A stretch of 16,459 nt of DNA from Veillonella sp. Its GTDB lineage: Bacteria; Bacillota; Negativicutes; Veillonellales; Veillonellaceae. Both the position numbers and the translations under genes were made by a program. The stretch lies in assembly GCF_019414865.1 (NCBI RefSeq), contig NZ_DXLG01000004.1, forward strand, positions 9,915 through 26,373. The letters are read 5' to 3'. This document shows positions 1-8,533 of this stretch, one piece after another. Below the pieces are notes generated by a model, which had not been told where the DNA came from, searched no databases, and saw only the letters and a list, made by a program, of their open reading frames with translations. Each line of letters opens with the position of its first letter. The first letter of the stretch is position 1.

Positions 1-10
1 TGATTCTCAA

Positions 11-1210
11 TTAACTCTCAATTGTTTTCAATTGAATCATGATGCCCATAACAATCCAAAACATGCGAATACCAGATGAATTTCCCCACGTATAATCAAC
101 TGATCCAAATAGGAATAAGTAACTAATTAAACCTACAAGGATTGATAAATCATAAGGGTTTCTTGATTTAACATAATGTATCAAAGATTTACAGAATATA
201 AAGAATGAAAAACCTAAGAATCCAATGAGCCCTAATAGGCCAGATTCAGAGGCTATTTGCAATAGATTATTATGAGAATGGCCTAGATCTTGAGTTTCTT
301 GTTTTAATTTATAGTGTTCTCTATATGTTTTTTGCCATAATCCAGGACCAACACCTGTTACAGGATGATCCATAATCATATGCTTATCTGCTTCCCATAC
401 ATAGATACGGCCCAAATTTGAACCATCTGTGCTTATATTAAAAGTGCTTTCAAAACGAGCTACATAGTCTTGATGACTACTAAATGCATATCCTATACCT
501 ACAACGGCTACAAGTAGTACCAATATATAGCGAATATTAACAAAGCAATAGCGCAATGTTATGAGTATACCGTTAATGCCATTAAATAACCAAGAACCAC
601 GGCTTTGATTGCCCCACATCCCCAATAACATACCAAATAAAGAGAATACAGCTGATTTTCTCAGATATGAAGGAAATGCTTTATCATAAGCAGCAATTAA
701 AGCCAATGGAAAGGCCAATGTTAACAACATGGCTAGCCCCATCATAGAGCCGTGAATAACACCACCTGCACGACCTCCTGGACCTAAATTATAGCCCAAT
801 AGATACTGTGCAAAGGCAGATAAAGCATCAACGCCCATATATACAAAGAATACTGATAATATGGCGTATAATTTGGGAGAACTTTTAATAAATAACAGAA
901 TTGGTACGATGACTAATACCTTCCAAACCCAAATATTGAAGAAATATTTAGTAGTCACCGTTATTTCGGTACTAATTAATGCAGACGGCAATACGCATAG
1001 TAACATTCCTAAATAAGCCCATCCATATTGGCGTATGGACTGTGGTACAGAGATTTCATGTCGTCTATACCAACAAGTTACTAAGGTCATCAATATAATA
1101 AGGCTATATATTAAATTCCCTAATGCCATAGATGACCGCGTCGTACATATCATCAGTGAAATGAGTACGGTCAGCACCATTTCAGAATTCTTAATTATCC
1201 AAGATTGCAT
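11..1210 (-). CDS. O-antigen ligase / polymerase family membrane protein
   Basis: Probable polytopic inner-membrane glycosyltransferase of the Wzy_C/WaaL superfamily (399 residues, a usual length), which would transfer a lipid-linked glycan onto an LPS core or polymerise repeat units on the periplasmic side. Hydrophobic segments run through most of the chain. The conserved C-terminal part is visible: QSRG at about 202-205, NLGR at 265-268, DHPVTGVGPG at 281-290, then a periplasmic-loop HSHNN at 311-315 followed by ESGLLGLIGF. The His in this HxHN motif matches the catalytic loop of known ligases. The ATG at 1210 is preceded by AGGGG about 8 nt upstream. It is the last gene of the minus-strand surface-glycan run, 68 nt after the DUF535 gene. 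Ligase and polymerase cannot be separated from sequence alone, but the adjacent core-type glycosyltransferases favour ligase. Confidence 0.85.
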   Translation of the reverse strand: MQSWIIKNSEMVLTVLISLMICTTRSSMALGNLIYSLIILMTLVTCWYRRHEISVPQSIRQYGWAYLGMLLCVLPSALISTEITVTTKYFFNIWVWKVLVIVPILLFIKSSPKLYAILSVFFVYMGVDALSAFAQYLLGYNLGPGGRAGGVIHGSMMGLAMLLTLAFPLALIAAYDKAFPSYLRKSAVFSLFGMLLGMWGNQSRGSWLFNGINGILITLRYCFVNIRYILVLLVAVVGIGYAFSSHQDYVARFESTFNISTDGSNLGRIYVWEADKHMIMDHPVTGVGPGLWQKTYREHYKLKQETQDLGHSHNNLLQIASESGLLGLIGFLGFSFFIFCKSLIHYVKSRNPYDLSILVGLISYLFLFGSVDYTWGNSSGIRMFWIVMGIMIQLKTIES

Positions 1211-1278
1211 ACTAACCCCTTTTCACCTACATAGTTACAATCTAATTTTCATCATATTAACATCTATTTTGTAGATAT

Positions 1279-2223
1279 CTATTTTACACGTAACAATGGT
1301 TTCAGATGATCTTGAATCTCTTGCTCATATTGATCGAGTAATTCATAGCGTTTTCTGTATTGGCTACGTTTTTGTGATTTAATTTCTTCTATAGGTTTAC
1401 GATATTCCTCTAATGGAATGTTGAAGAAACGGTCATCACTACATACAACACCACCAGATTCCTCCCACAATGGATCTAGCTCAGCTACCTTAGCACGGTG
1501 ACCCCGAACTAAGTGGGTATTTGCGTAAAAGCCTTCATCAGAAACAGCGTAAATAGATTCTACCTTACAGGTAGCTGCAATATGGCGTAATAGGAACATA
1601 ATAAAGTTTTTTGGTCGATACCCAAACATCTTTTTAGTAACTGTTTTAGCATTATCAAGGCCATCTTTATATCCTTGAATCGTGCCAATCCACATAGCGG
1701 GCTCCCCATTAAAACCTTTACCAAAGCGGAAGTTAGCATGGTATACGCCTTGTTTACCCAAGGTTAACAACAAGGTTAAAAACCCTTCTTTTCGTTGACC
1801 CGGTCCATAATATAAACGGGCCACCATATCAAGATCTTCTGATTTCCATACGATAAAACCACGATTCATACGACTAACATCGTCATAAATATTATCTGGA
1901 TCTACAGAGTACATTTCACGTATGGCTTCGTCTGTAAATACATCTTTTAAATAATCAAAATGATTAATAATAGCCTCTAATCGTTCCTGTGGTGTTGAGC
2001 TTTTAAACAAGAAATATCGTGTCATTAACTCAAATAGACCAACTTGACGGTCTAATAAGGTTGGATCTGGCGTATAGCTTGCAAAATAGTTCTCTAGTGC
2101 CTCTATTTCTCGTTTATTGCGGATAGAGCGCATTGTATGGAGGAAAGTGCGTCGTGTTTCCCTCCAACTACGTTTGCCGTAAATCTTACGACCTCGCTGC
2201 CATTGTGTTTCTAAATATCCCAT
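1279..2223 (-). CDS. VirK/YbjX (DUF535) family protein
   Basis: A 314-residue soluble protein with the features of the DUF535 family (VirK of Salmonella/Shigella, YbjX of E. coli). Seen directly: WIGTIQG at 178-184, YAVSDEGFY at 225-233, FFNIPLEEYRKP at 266-277 and a basic KSQKRSQYRKRYELLD stretch at 282-297. No signal peptide or membrane segment is visible. Members in enterobacteria are linked to envelope stress, antimicrobial-peptide resistance and virulence, but the biochemical activity is unknown to me. The start ATG at 2223 has GGAG 7 nt upstream. It lies 40 nt after the family 4 glycosyltransferase and 68 nt before the ligase-like gene, so it is probably co-transcribed and involved in LPS or outer-membrane assembly; that role is inferred from context. 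Confidence 0.85.
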   Translation of the reverse strand: MGYLETQWQRGRKIYGKRSWRETRRTFLHTMRSIRNKREIEALENYFASYTPDPTLLDRQVGLFELMTRYFLFKSSTPQERLEAIINHFDYLKDVFTDEAIREMYSVDPDNIYDDVSRMNRGFIVWKSEDLDMVARLYYGPGQRKEGFLTLLLTLGKQGVYHANFRFGKGFNGEPAMWIGTIQGYKDGLDNAKTVTKKMFGYRPKNFIMFLLRHIAATCKVESIYAVSDEGFYANTHLVRGHRAKVAELDPLWEESGGVVCSDDRFFNIPLEEYRKPIEEIKSQKRSQYRKRYELLDQYEQEIQDHLKPLLRVK

Positions 2224-2263
2224 CTCAAACTCCTATCCACTAAAAAACTACCAAACCTTATCA

Positions 2264-3349
2264 TTACTTATTAGTGGAGTGTAAATTATCTATAATCGTA
2301 ACTAATTCATCTGCCACACGATTAACAATGAATCGCTGTTCCACAACTTGTCGTGCCTTTGTGATGATATTTGGCAAGTTTACAGCATCACTCATCACAT
2401 GTTCTATGGCTTGTTGTAAGCTGTGTTCGTTCAACGGATCTACAATAAAGCCAGATTCACCATCGTCTATGATTTCTCGCTGAGCCCCAGAGCCACTTGT
2501 GATGACTGGTACACCGCAATACATAGCCTCACAAATAACGAGACCAAAGGCTTCACGCGTTATTGTTGGCAATAGTAAGCAATCTATGGATCTATATAAA
2601 CCTTCAATATCTCGTGTAAAGCCTATAAATTCAACGTAAGAATGCATTTGATGTGCACGTATATAATCTTTTAATTTCTTAATTTGATCCTCTGTACCAG
2701 CCCCCGATATAATCAATCGAACATCGGGATTGTTTTGATGAATCTGTTCCAGAGCACTTAAAATCAGATACAAACCTTTCCGTTCTGTTATACGTGCACT
2801 ATATCCAAAGGTTCTAACCTTATATTTCATGGGAACAGCATCTGAAAAAGACCGGAATCGGTTCGGATCAATACCATTATATACAACATGGTATTTGCTA
2901 GTATCCTTAATAGCAGGCGTCATAAGATCGTCATAAACAAGTTTAGACACACAAACAAAGGCATCTACTTGTGCATTGATCCATCTATGATATATATCTG
3001 TTTTACCAGGTACAAGATTATGCTTTATAAATACCAATTTAGCACCTGTTAACTGCTTAAGAGCAATACAGAATAAGATATATTTACCGGAGTGGCATAC
3101 AATCGTATTAATCCCCTGTTCTTTCATCTGTTTAGCCACGGCATTAACAGATAGAAAACCCTTCAAGGTATAGAGATTGGCAGTCATCACATGGCCCACT
3201 TTGGCATACCGAGATTGCATATCTTCATTCGATTGGTCCACTAAGATATAGGCAGTCCTATGTCTCTGTTGTAATTGTTTACAAATATCATATACATATT
3301 GTTCGCCGCCACCCCAAATTTTGGCACCTACAACATTGATTATAGACAT
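2264..3349 (-). CDS. glycosyltransferase family 4 (GT-B fold)
   Basis: A retaining GT-B glycosyltransferase of 361 residues, cytoplasmic or peripheral on the inner membrane, that would add a sugar from a nucleotide donor to a growing glycan. The N-terminal glycine-rich acceptor loop GGGEQ is at 13-17, VYNGID at 156-161, GYSARITERKG at 182-192, and the donor-binding EX7E motif uses E266 and E274 within REAFGLVICEAM. Sugar and acceptor specificity cannot be read from the sequence. The ATG at 3349 has a near-perfect AGGAGG 5 nt upstream, the strongest ribosome site in the operon, although the gene follows a 106-nt gap that contains a 14-bp inverted repeat. This suggests it is translated independently of the gene before it. 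Confidence 0.9.
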   Translation of the reverse strand: MSIINVVGAKIWGGGEQYVYDICKQLQQRHRTAYILVDQSNEDMQSRYAKVGHVMTANLYTLKGFLSVNAVAKQMKEQGINTIVCHSGKYILFCIALKQLTGAKLVFIKHNLVPGKTDIYHRWINAQVDAFVCVSKLVYDDLMTPAIKDTSKYHVVYNGIDPNRFRSFSDAVPMKYKVRTFGYSARITERKGLYLILSALEQIHQNNPDVRLIISGAGTEDQIKKLKDYIRAHQMHSYVEFIGFTRDIEGLYRSIDCLLLPTITREAFGLVICEAMYCGVPVITSGSGAQREIIDDGESGFIVDPLNEHSLQQAIEHVMSDAVNLPNIITKARQVVEQRFIVNRVADELVTIIDNLHSTNK

Positions 3350-3392
3350 AGATTCCTCCTATCATACACATATCAATACACATTTAGTAGCA

Positions 3393-3436
3393 TCTATTGA
3401 TGTATACGAAATACTGGTTACATATACATCAATAGA
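3393..3436. repeat. 14-bp perfect inverted repeat between sulfatase-fold gene and GT4 gene
   Basis: TCTATTGATGTATA at 3393-3406 is the exact reverse complement of 3423-3436, with a 16-nt loop. In the minus-strand transcript it lies about 20 nt after the stop of the upstream LtaS-like gene and about 43 nt before the start of the GT4 gene. No T-run follows on either strand, so it is not an ordinary intrinsic terminator. An mRNA processing or stabilising hairpin, or a protein-binding dyad, is possible. Confidence 0.6.
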
Positions 3437-3455
3437 CTATTATCATTTAATTATA

Positions 3456-5477
3456 CTACGACTTATTCATGCTGTCCTCATGATTAATGAGCCACATGGT
3501 CAACATTGTCCAATCTCGAGCATCATCTCCGTGATTATTAATAGGGCGAATTGGCTCAACCGGTTTATAGGACGGTATGTTACTTTCACCATAATCCATA
3601 CGAACATCGCCCATCATATGAGGCGTAATCCATTGATATGGTGTAACTAATGTATCTGGCTGTTCATCAAACAAGGACGGTACGATGGAATAATATTCGA
3701 AACCCTTTGGCGCAATGGCTTCAATTATAGTAGGCATGAGGCTCATATGCGTGCCAATGGGCGCCGTAATCATATCCTTGGTGAAAGCAAAATGTTGTAA
3801 CAGCCCTACCGTACAGAATGTATCGCGCAAGGTATAGTCTCGTTGAATTAAGGATGTATTATTCAAAGAGCCAAATAGATTAGAGTGGTCACCAGTGACA
3901 ACGAATAAACTATCAGGAAATGCCTCTTTCATAGCATTAACAAAGTTAAAAATTGCCTTATCACTATAGCGATAGGTAGCCAATTCCTTATTGCGTTTCT
4001 TATTGGATTTTAAATCATCTCCAAGGTTTGGCATCACCTGTTCAGGATCATAATCTAATAAGGAATCCTCCATTTTATAAGGTCCATGATTGGATGTTGT
4101 GTAAATAAAATGGAATGTAGGATGTTCTAAAGATTTGATTTCCTCTTCAATATGTTCTAAAAATACATGATCATAGACGCCTACCCATGTTTTAGGTGCA
4201 TGGGGACCACAAAAAACGGAAGCACTTTCTACGCGGTCAAATCCTTGAGCCTTACCAAAGTGATTAAAGTTACCATACGATGCATTGCCACCATACCAAT
4301 AAATCGTATCATAACCTAAACGTTTCATTTGAGATGCCAAAGAAGTCGGCAATGATTCATGCCAGAAGGCTTCCCGTTCATTGATTTCCATACCCGCATC
4401 ATAGACACCAGATAACAGACTCACAATGGATGGACGAGATACATTACCGGCAGGCAAGAAATTAGGTACTTGCGCCGTATGTGGATTATCTTTAAAATCC
4501 CATAAACCAGGACATATATTAAGTTCCTTATAAGGTTCATCAAGAGACCATTGTGGGATACTTTCACCAACAATAAAGAATATATGTTGTGGTTTATCAA
4601 TACGAGGACCTGATGCAACGCGCTTAAACGCATGAAGCGGTGTATTCAAATCCTGCCAAGAATCTTTATATTTCTTAGGAACAATGCGGTGAATCGCGTC
4701 ATCAATGTCCTCACCGGATGCGGTATATTCATCACGAAGTGGATGTTTTAGCACCGTTTCTAAGGCACATAGATCTGGCACTGTAGCACGAGCAAAGAAT
4801 ATATCCTCTTTTACTACTGTAGGAATCGTATCCCATTCTGGTTTATCATCATGAGATAAGGTTCCACCATAGCGGAACCAATAAAACCCTAAAACGGAGG
4901 CAGCCACAAGACCTATATTCCAAGCTACAGTAGGCCAAGTTCCTTCAATAGTTGGATAAGGTATAGATGGCAAGGATAAGAAGAAATCACCCATGTACCA
5001 GGATATAAATGTAATAGGAATCAATCCTAGGATGACAAGCATTCCTCGATCTTGATTAAAGAATACATCAATCAAATTACGTTTCTCTGCATGATTTCCA
5101 TAATGAACCATGTAGTTGTACGTATCATGGAAATGCTTGTAGAAGATCATTTTTCCTGCAAAGGCTGCGTACAGAACACAGGAATAAATCGTTAGCCCCA
5201 CCAATCGTAAGGAATCCTCTATTTGATGGTATCCTTCAAACCATAGTCCAGGGAGTGTTACCAAAACTAAGGGTAGTAAGAATACATAAGCATCAAAATC
5301 CATGCCCCACCAGAAGCCGTAACGCAATGAACCTACTACAGATTTCCAGCGCTCCTTCCATGTGGGGTAGGGATTATACACAATCATAAATACGATTCGA
5401 AAGATGGTGCTCAATATAGGAGCCCAAAGCATTAATTTTATATTTTGTTGTAGGGATAGAAAAAATTGTTCACTCAT
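3456..5477 (-). CDS. LTA synthase-like sulfatase/AP-superfamily transferase (Ser nucleophile variant)
   Basis: A membrane-anchored enzyme of 673 residues. About five hydrophobic segments fill residues 15-200, and a periplasmic alkaline phosphatase/sulfatase-fold domain follows from about 295. Landmarks of the LtaS/OpgB/EptA group are present: metal ligand E305 in VGES, the nucleophile position at S347 in NVSRP, WYGG at 394-397, SNHGPY at 462-467, and TGDH with D530 and H531. LtaS-type enzymes use Thr as nucleophile; this one has Ser, and it lacks the Arg of the sulfatase CxPxR motif. In the family such proteins move phosphoglycerol or phosphoethanolamine from a phospholipid to a glycan. Here LPS core or another envelope glycan is the likely acceptor (inference). 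The start ATG at 5477 has GGAAG 5 nt upstream. It is a diverged paralogue of the 659-residue gene two places upstream in the operon. Confidence 0.85.
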   Translation of the reverse strand: MSEQFFLSLQQNIKLMLWAPILSTIFRIVFMIVYNPYPTWKERWKSVVGSLRYGFWWGMDFDAYVFLLPLVLVTLPGLWFEGYHQIEDSLRLVGLTIYSCVLYAAFAGKMIFYKHFHDTYNYMVHYGNHAEKRNLIDVFFNQDRGMLVILGLIPITFISWYMGDFFLSLPSIPYPTIEGTWPTVAWNIGLVAASVLGFYWFRYGGTLSHDDKPEWDTIPTVVKEDIFFARATVPDLCALETVLKHPLRDEYTASGEDIDDAIHRIVPKKYKDSWQDLNTPLHAFKRVASGPRIDKPQHIFFIVGESIPQWSLDEPYKELNICPGLWDFKDNPHTAQVPNFLPAGNVSRPSIVSLLSGVYDAGMEINEREAFWHESLPTSLASQMKRLGYDTIYWYGGNASYGNFNHFGKAQGFDRVESASVFCGPHAPKTWVGVYDHVFLEHIEEEIKSLEHPTFHFIYTTSNHGPYKMEDSLLDYDPEQVMPNLGDDLKSNKKRNKELATYRYSDKAIFNFVNAMKEAFPDSLFVVTGDHSNLFGSLNNTSLIQRDYTLRDTFCTVGLLQHFAFTKDMITAPIGTHMSLMPTIIEAIAPKGFEYYSIVPSLFDEQPDTLVTPYQWITPHMMGDVRMDYGESNIPSYKPVEPIRPINNHGDDARDWTMLTMWLINHEDSMNKS

Positions 5478-5543
5478 TTATACTTCCATATCTACTTTAA
5501 GAACAATAATTCCCCATAGCAATCTACTATACTAAATCACCAA

Positions 5544-6299
5544 TTATAATTGCCCATTCGATTTATTTAAATAATATAATTTTACATATTTCGTCATGGT
5601 GTACATCATATGGTAAATAGATAATAGAAAACCTATTTTTCCATCTAATATGCCGCCTTGCAAAATATATATCTTAAAGAATGCCCATGTAGGACGCAAT
5701 ATAATATCCCCTAAAAAACTACAAGACTTCCCTTGTGCCTTGTATTTATTAGCTGCTGCTGTCGTATACTTATTAAACTTCTCAAAGAATTGATGCCAAT
5801 TATCATATGTATAGTGATACAACTTTCCTTCTAATGTATCTTGTGGGTATGGGCTGATAAAGGCTTCATGAACAGCACCTTCTACAGTTGCACCCTCTCG
5901 AGGCATCAATCGTAGCACCTTATCAGGTCTCACCACACCATGGGTTGCCTGATTATGATGGAACAAGTTATATCGACGTAGCCAATACGCCTTCGGTTCT
6001 CCTTGAATAGCTCGTTGAATAGACTTTGCTAACTCTGGTGATACACGTTCATCAGAATCGACAAATAGAATCCATTCACTCTGAGCTTGTGAAATACCAA
6101 AGCGTCGTTGTTGTGACCAATCTCCATTTAACGGATGTGGTATGACCTTTGCACCCAATCCAGTAGCGAGTGATACTGTTTGATCTGTACTACCATCATC
6201 GATAACTAGGATTTCATCAGCAAATTGAATACTTTTAATACAATCTACAATATGTTGTTCTTCATTGCGCGCTAAGATAATAGCCGTCACAGTACTCAT
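5544..6299 (-). CDS. glycosyltransferase family 2, WaaE/KdtX-like
   Basis: An inverting GT-A glycosyltransferase of 251 residues resembling WaaE/KdtX proteins that glucosylate the inner LPS core. Seen directly: ILARNEE at 8-14, FADEILVIDDGSTDQT at 26-41, the metal/nucleotide-binding DSDE at 81-84, and VHE at 143-145. The C-terminal hydrophobic helix (about 205-235, around FFKIYILQGG) is typical of the group and would bind the membrane. The ATG at 6299 has AAGGA 8 nt upstream. It sits between two LtaS-like genes with gaps of 56 and 66 nt, which links glycan assembly and phospho-decoration in one transcript. Exact sugar and acceptor are unknown; naming it waaE would go beyond the evidence. Confidence 0.88.
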   Translation of the reverse strand: MSTVTAIILARNEEQHIVDCIKSIQFADEILVIDDGSTDQTVSLATGLGAKVIPHPLNGDWSQQRRFGISQAQSEWILFVDSDERVSPELAKSIQRAIQGEPKAYWLRRYNLFHHNQATHGVVRPDKVLRLMPREGATVEGAVHEAFISPYPQDTLEGKLYHYTYDNWHQFFEKFNKYTTAAANKYKAQGKSCSFLGDIILRPTWAFFKIYILQGGILDGKIGFLLSIYHMMYTMTKYVKLYYLNKSNGQL

Positions 6300-6355
6300 A
6301 GATAATCCTTTAGCTTATAAATCAATTACATTTAATACATAAAAATGTGTAGTTT

Positions 6356-8335
6356 TTATTGGATGACATCCCCATGTTTGATACGCCATGCCGCAAGTTC
6401 GCGCATGTCTTTAATTACCTTACCATAGGCTTGAGGCATGTTTGTGCCTTGTTCCATAAGTTTTCCATTGTTATCTAGATAGAGTCTATGGTTAAAGACA
6501 AATTCCTCTTGTGTAAATAGACTTGGCACCATCGCTTCATAGGTTTGACCAGGACGTCCCACAAGTTCTGCCAAGGTTGGAATAATTTGAATGCTCATGC
6601 CAAAAGCGTTTGGAGCGAGCCAGTCTTTATGAATACCGCGACCGTAGAAGATAATCGGAATCGTAGATGCCACATTAGGCCCTACTTCACGGGCAAAGGT
6701 AAATCGTTCACTATGGTCTCCAGTGATAACAAAGAGCGCAGAAGGATCTGCTTTTTCTTCACTGGCGATGAACTCGCCCATCACGTGGTCTGCATACCAA
6801 ATATGGCCCATTTCGTTCAATTGCTTGTCAGTTTCTGCAATTGTATCAGGCAAATGGCCTTTTACCTTATTCACATCATACCCTTCTTTAGCGACATTAA
6901 CGCTATATGGAGGATGATTCGATGTGGTCATGATAACATTGAGAATTTTTTCCCCTCTATGTTGATCCATGTAAGCGGAAATGGCTTTAAACATATCCTT
7001 ATCGGCTACGCCCCACGCATTGCTTTCATCGCTTGGCATTTCAGACGCATCATGGAATTCATCAAAACCTTGAGACAAGGCAAAGTTCTTAACATTTTGC
7101 CATGTACTAAAGCCGCCGTACCAGAATACAGTTTTGTAGCCTAGCTTTTTCATAACAGAGCCAATGCCTAAACCGTACGGTTGTTTGAAACTTTCACCTT
7201 CGTAATTAGGATATAGACCTGTATCTGGCATACCTGTGAGCAAACCATTGATAGCAGGCATCGTGCCTGTACCTTGGGCAAGAGCGAGCTGCGTGCTCAT
7301 CGCTTGAGGACTGGCAGCGTATTTACGACCTTGTTCAACAAGGTACGCACCAGGTTCGTTGTATTCAGCGAGGAATGGCCACAAACCATAGGATTCACCG
7401 AGAACGATATTGATGGACTGTGGTTGCTCCGCTAAACGCTCTGTCGTAATAGTTCTTGTGAAAGAACCATCAAAATCCTTACCATTAAATGTTCCACCGA
7501 TGGCACTGATTTTCTCACTCAATTCTTGAGGGGTTAAGTTGATAACCTCTAACTCATCCGCGCGCTTTGCAATACTTTTAACACGATAAAGAGCCTGCAC
7601 ATCGTCGAGGATGGTTTCGTTTAATAGATTAGAACTGAGGCGTGCTGCACTTTCCCAGTTGATGGAATTCGTATAGTTAAAAGCACCACCAAATCTAAAG
7701 AACAGACCTAATACACCGATAGCTACAGTCAATCCAATACCTGTGATCCATTGCGTTTTCTTAGTCTTAGGATACCAAGTAGGACAAACTAATTGAGTAT
7801 CAGCGTAATCTCTATATTTCTTTGTACCCCACGCCAAGAATTTAACGAGGAAATAACATAGGGCTGCGCTCAATACTACGGCCCCAACAATGTACATGAG
7901 GGCGTTATATTCATTAATCGCCGTATTTACAATGGCGCTGATATCATCGTTTTTACCATTGATGAGCATCGCATTATAAGAAGAATTAAAAATCTTATAG
8001 AATGGAATGCGCCCCAAGAATAAGAAGGTTAACAGTACCGTTGCAATAGAATAGATAACCTGTTTAATGCGCAAGGATGGCCATTTTGGTACAAAGGTAT
8101 GCACCAATGTGCCTCCTAAAAAGCCTAGTAAACACAAAGAACCGACTGTCTTGAGACTCAATCTAAAGCCTAGCCATAAGGAGGTAAGGATATTCTCCAT
8201 CGTCACAGATGCTAGCTGTGATTGAAATACTGCAAGAAACACGATTCTAAATGCAGTCAACAAAGCAGAGAAAAAGATAAACACCTTAATCTCTGTCTTT
8301 ATGCCTTCAAATAATCGTTGCCATCGGTTCATCAT
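6356..8335 (-). CDS. LTA synthase-like sulfatase/AP-superfamily transferase (Thr nucleophile)
   Basis: A membrane-bound transferase of 659 residues. Hydrophobic segments lie at about 18-38, 62-80, 93-110, 145-167 and 196-214, followed by a periplasmic AP/sulfatase-fold domain from about 305. The LtaS-type catalytic set is intact: E314 in LGES, nucleophile T358 in GTGTMP, WYGG at 405-408, SNHPPY at 472-477, and TGDH with D540 and H541. A phosphoglycerol or phosphoethanolamine transferase acting on an envelope glycan is the best guess; a classical lipoteichoic acid role is unlikely in a diderm. Two start codons lie side by side (MMNRW). AGGGG at 8339-8343 is only 3 nt from the first ATG (8335) and 6 nt from the second (8332), so the second may be the real start. 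Confidence 0.87.
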   Translation of the reverse strand: MMNRWQRLFEGIKTEIKVFIFFSALLTAFRIVFLAVFQSQLASVTMENILTSLWLGFRLSLKTVGSLCLLGFLGGTLVHTFVPKWPSLRIKQVIYSIATVLLTFLFLGRIPFYKIFNSSYNAMLINGKNDDISAIVNTAINEYNALMYIVGAVVLSAALCYFLVKFLAWGTKKYRDYADTQLVCPTWYPKTKKTQWITGIGLTVAIGVLGLFFRFGGAFNYTNSINWESAARLSSNLLNETILDDVQALYRVKSIAKRADELEVINLTPQELSEKISAIGGTFNGKDFDGSFTRTITTERLAEQPQSINIVLGESYGLWPFLAEYNEPGAYLVEQGRKYAASPQAMSTQLALAQGTGTMPAINGLLTGMPDTGLYPNYEGESFKQPYGLGIGSVMKKLGYKTVFWYGGFSTWQNVKNFALSQGFDEFHDASEMPSDESNAWGVADKDMFKAISAYMDQHRGEKILNVIMTTSNHPPYSVNVAKEGYDVNKVKGHLPDTIAETDKQLNEMGHIWYADHVMGEFIASEEKADPSALFVITGDHSERFTFAREVGPNVASTIPIIFYGRGIHKDWLAPNAFGMSIQIIPTLAELVGRPGQTYEAMVPSLFTQEEFVFNHRLYLDNNGKLMEQGTNMPQAYGKVIKDMRELAAWRIKHGDVIQ

Positions 8336-8387
8336 TAACCCCTACTATTCTCATATAACGTAACTACTCTATATTACCTAACTATAA

Positions 8388-8533
8388 TTATGTTGGATAT
8401 TTCTTACATTTAGGCCCCTTACATCGCTTGCATTTACCGCATCCACGGTCGATAGTTCCAGCACTTGCCGATTTCTTCGCACTAGTACTCTCCTTGGTTC
8501 TCTGTTCAGAGGACTTACTATTCCGTACAGAAA
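8388..8533 (-). other. putative -1 frameshift extension with a four-cysteine cluster
   Basis: This is the part, beyond the zero-frame stop, of a 52-codon stretch in the -1 frame of the lysine-rich gene, ending at TAA (8390-8388). The stretch contains no ATG, GTG or TTG, so it can hardly be a separate gene in this frame. It continues the Lys/Ser-rich composition and ends with GCGKCKRCKGPKCKKYPT, a C-x2-C-x2-C-x4-C cluster that could bind a metal. Shifted at the A AAA AAG heptamer (8552-8546), translation would give a 410-residue protein with Cys at 394, 397, 400 and 405. If this stretch is coding, the gap to the next gene falls from 198 to 52 nt, in line with the rest of the operon. Expression is not proven. 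Confidence 0.5.

Noticed and set aside
6318..6360. Short ACAT/ATGT dyad followed by T-rich sequence between the first LtaS-like gene and the GT2 gene.
   Set aside because: Only a 4-bp A/T stem; too weak for a terminator or a defined regulatory site.
6545..7144. Long plus-strand ORF antisense to the first LtaS-like gene.
   Set aside because: The opposite strand holds an intact catalytic domain with all motifs. The plus-strand ORF has no family features and is a shadow frame.
8378..8482. GTG-started 34-codon minus-strand ORF with AAGGAG 7 nt upstream, in a third frame over the proposed frameshift extension.
   Set aside because: The ribosome site is good, but the peptide shows no recognisable feature, and the AAGGAG is also just Lys-Glu codons of the -1 frame. 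The Cys-cluster frame looks more protein-like. It remains a competing reading.
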